NCBI GenBank assembly: GCA_040954595.2
Contig: CM082578.2
Coordinates: 3,534,001 to 3,598,000 of the forward strand
Reading direction: 5' to 3'
DNA from: Balanoglossus misakiensis
Lineage: Eukaryota; Hemichordata
Length of the DNA stretch: 64,000 nucleotides
Numbering within the stretch: position 1 is the first letter of the stretch; each line of letters starts with the position of its first letter. The translations under genes and the position numbers were made by a program. Positions 62,906 to 64,000 of this stretch are shown in pieces. Below the pieces are notes generated by a model. That model was given only the letters and a program-made list of their open reading frames with translations, was not told the origin of the DNA and ran no database searches.

Positions 62906-63504
62906 CCGATTGCCGCACGCCGGCGGGTATGAAAGTGTAGGCGAAGACGTCGATCCACCGGCCGGCTGCACCGCTCCAAACAGGACCTGCTCCATGCCAC
63001 TTTGAGCTGCACCGCAGTCGGATATCCCACCCCGGCTGCCTACAGCATATGAAGGTGTCTGAGGCCTTTTCTAGTCAAAGTGTACACGTTTATAATGTTG
63101 GGGTTTTCGGAATGGAAAATAGCGGAACAAGAACATGGATATATACTAAATCATGAACGCCAAACAAACACGTTGAAAAAGTCAGATCTGAAAAAAATTC
63201 ACGTGGCGTCCGCCGCTGGGCTCGATGACGCGTCAACGTTATTTTTCAAACAACGTAACCTGTCACGATTGCTGCCACAAACAACAAGTTCATGCGTAGG
63301 TCGAGAAAGTTCTCAAGCGGCCGGGTGATCGCGGCAAGGTTAGCGGCGGCCTCGCACGCCCGAATTTGCCACAGAACTATCAGTCCACACAGCAATGCGG
63401 TTCAAACTCTTCCGTCGTATTTATTTCAACACAAATTCAGAATACAACACGGCAGTTTGGTACGTCGTCTATATCCTACACTGCTAAGGGCCGTTCAGTT
63501 TTTA

Positions 63505-63668
63505 CGGCCGGGGGGGGGGGGCGGCAAAATCCAGGGGGGTCACTTAAATTTTGAAGTCCAAAAGGGGTTGTCATCTGGTTTTTTTTAAACGTTTAGGGGG
63601 GGGGGGTCACATACTTTTGCCACCGAACTTTTGCTTTTGAGTCCACAAAATTGCAGTTTCGCGCCCTT
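63505..63668 (-). repeat. Low-complexity G-run repeat, inverted copy of 60930-61095
   Basis: CGTTCAGTTTTTACGGCC, a G-run, GGCAAAATCCAGG, CACTTAAATTTTGAAGTCC and TTGCAGTTTCGCGCCCTT, in reverse to the other copy. Confidence 0.8.
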
Positions 63669-63789
63669 CATTACAAAATTGAAAACGGTCCCTAATTCTC
63701 ATCTCAATCTCAAAAAAGTTCAACAGACGGGATACACTGCAACCCGCGGCACTAGGAACGGCAAAATTGACGTCTCTGCTTCACAGGAA

Positions 63790-64000
63790 TCTACCGACCT
63801 GAAGTGGGAGGAACCCAGTCCGTTCAAGCGCAAATGTCCAGGTCAGAAGGTAACTACGAGCTTCGTAGAGCAGCGTTCGACATGCTAAATAACTCTCGTC
63901 GTCCGTGTTCGAGTCGACACGTCTCTCTCAACACGCACTACTTCAACTGCGCAATTGGGATGGGGGGGCGCCTCTTTTTTTAGAGATAACGTGTCGCTGG
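63790..64000 (+). repeat. Arm of an inverted repeat, copy 2 (runs off window)
   Basis: GAACCCAGTCCGTTCAAGCG ... CAATTGGGATGGGGGGGCGCC ... GATAACGTGTCGCTGG is the reverse complement of 62675-62905, diverged by several substitutions; it reaches the end of the window. Confidence 0.75.

Noticed and set aside
63292-63588. 98-codon frame near 63.4 kb
   Set aside because: Its second half translates the G-run repeat and the first half has no motif or splice context.

Overview
This is animal genomic DNA, not bacterial. Exons have GT-AG borders and phases that mostly join, intergenic stretches are long and AT-rich, and the window holds many retroelement and DNA-transposon families. The host genes seen are a polycystin/REJ-type receptor with a C-type lectin end and a GPS motif, a PAN/Apple secreted protein, an acyl-CoA ligase, a C2H2 zinc-finger gene and a BEN-domain fragment. 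This mix suggests a marine invertebrate, most likely an invertebrate deuterostome such as an amphioxus or hemichordate. The species is inference only.

Layout. 1-1047: 5' part of a BEL/Pao LTR retrotransposon (minus strand). 1665-5763: 3' half of a polycystin-like gene. 7050-26236: an LTR retroelement on the minus strand (184-bp LTRs) that encodes a helix-hairpin-helix gag, an aspartic protease and a TatD-nuclease-like segment, with no visible reverse transcriptase or integrase. Its gag gene is split by a 14.8-kb Polinton/Maverick (9905-24721) with ~700-bp terminal inverted repeats and a 6-bp target duplication GACCCC. 26.2-35.1 kb: foldback sequences, LINE fragments, a 1.5-kb tandem duplication and a Ty3/gypsy integrase tail. 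35.1-39.4 kb: an intact acyl-CoA ligase gene and a decayed partial duplicate. 39.8-41.7 kb: a zinc-finger gene broken by a tiny palindromic insertion. 42-47 kb: PAN-domain genes and a dispersed repeat family. 47-53.7 kb: an inverted pair of ~265-bp repeats enclosing a LINE and a two-gene DDE transposon. 53.7-64 kb: mostly repeats plus a BEN-domain fragment.

The Polinton is nearly complete. Rightward genes encode a protein-primed type B DNA polymerase, an A32-like packaging ATPase and two conserved small proteins. Leftward genes encode an adenain-like protease, double-jelly-roll major capsid, minor capsid, a basic glycine-rich virion-type protein and a chromodomain integrase. Two uncharacterised genes lie at the left end and a PC4-type single-stranded-DNA-binding protein at the right end. 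Together these would replicate, package, mature and integrate a virus-like DNA element. One rightward gene carries a frameshift at a G6 run.

Most noteworthy: (1) two copies (28 and 38 bp) of a perfectly palindromic micro-insertion with identical arm ends, each flanked by a different 7-bp direct repeat, one of them splitting an otherwise perfect C2H2 zinc finger; (2) the LTR element that carries HhH and TatD domains but no pol; (3) the PC4-like gene in the Polinton.
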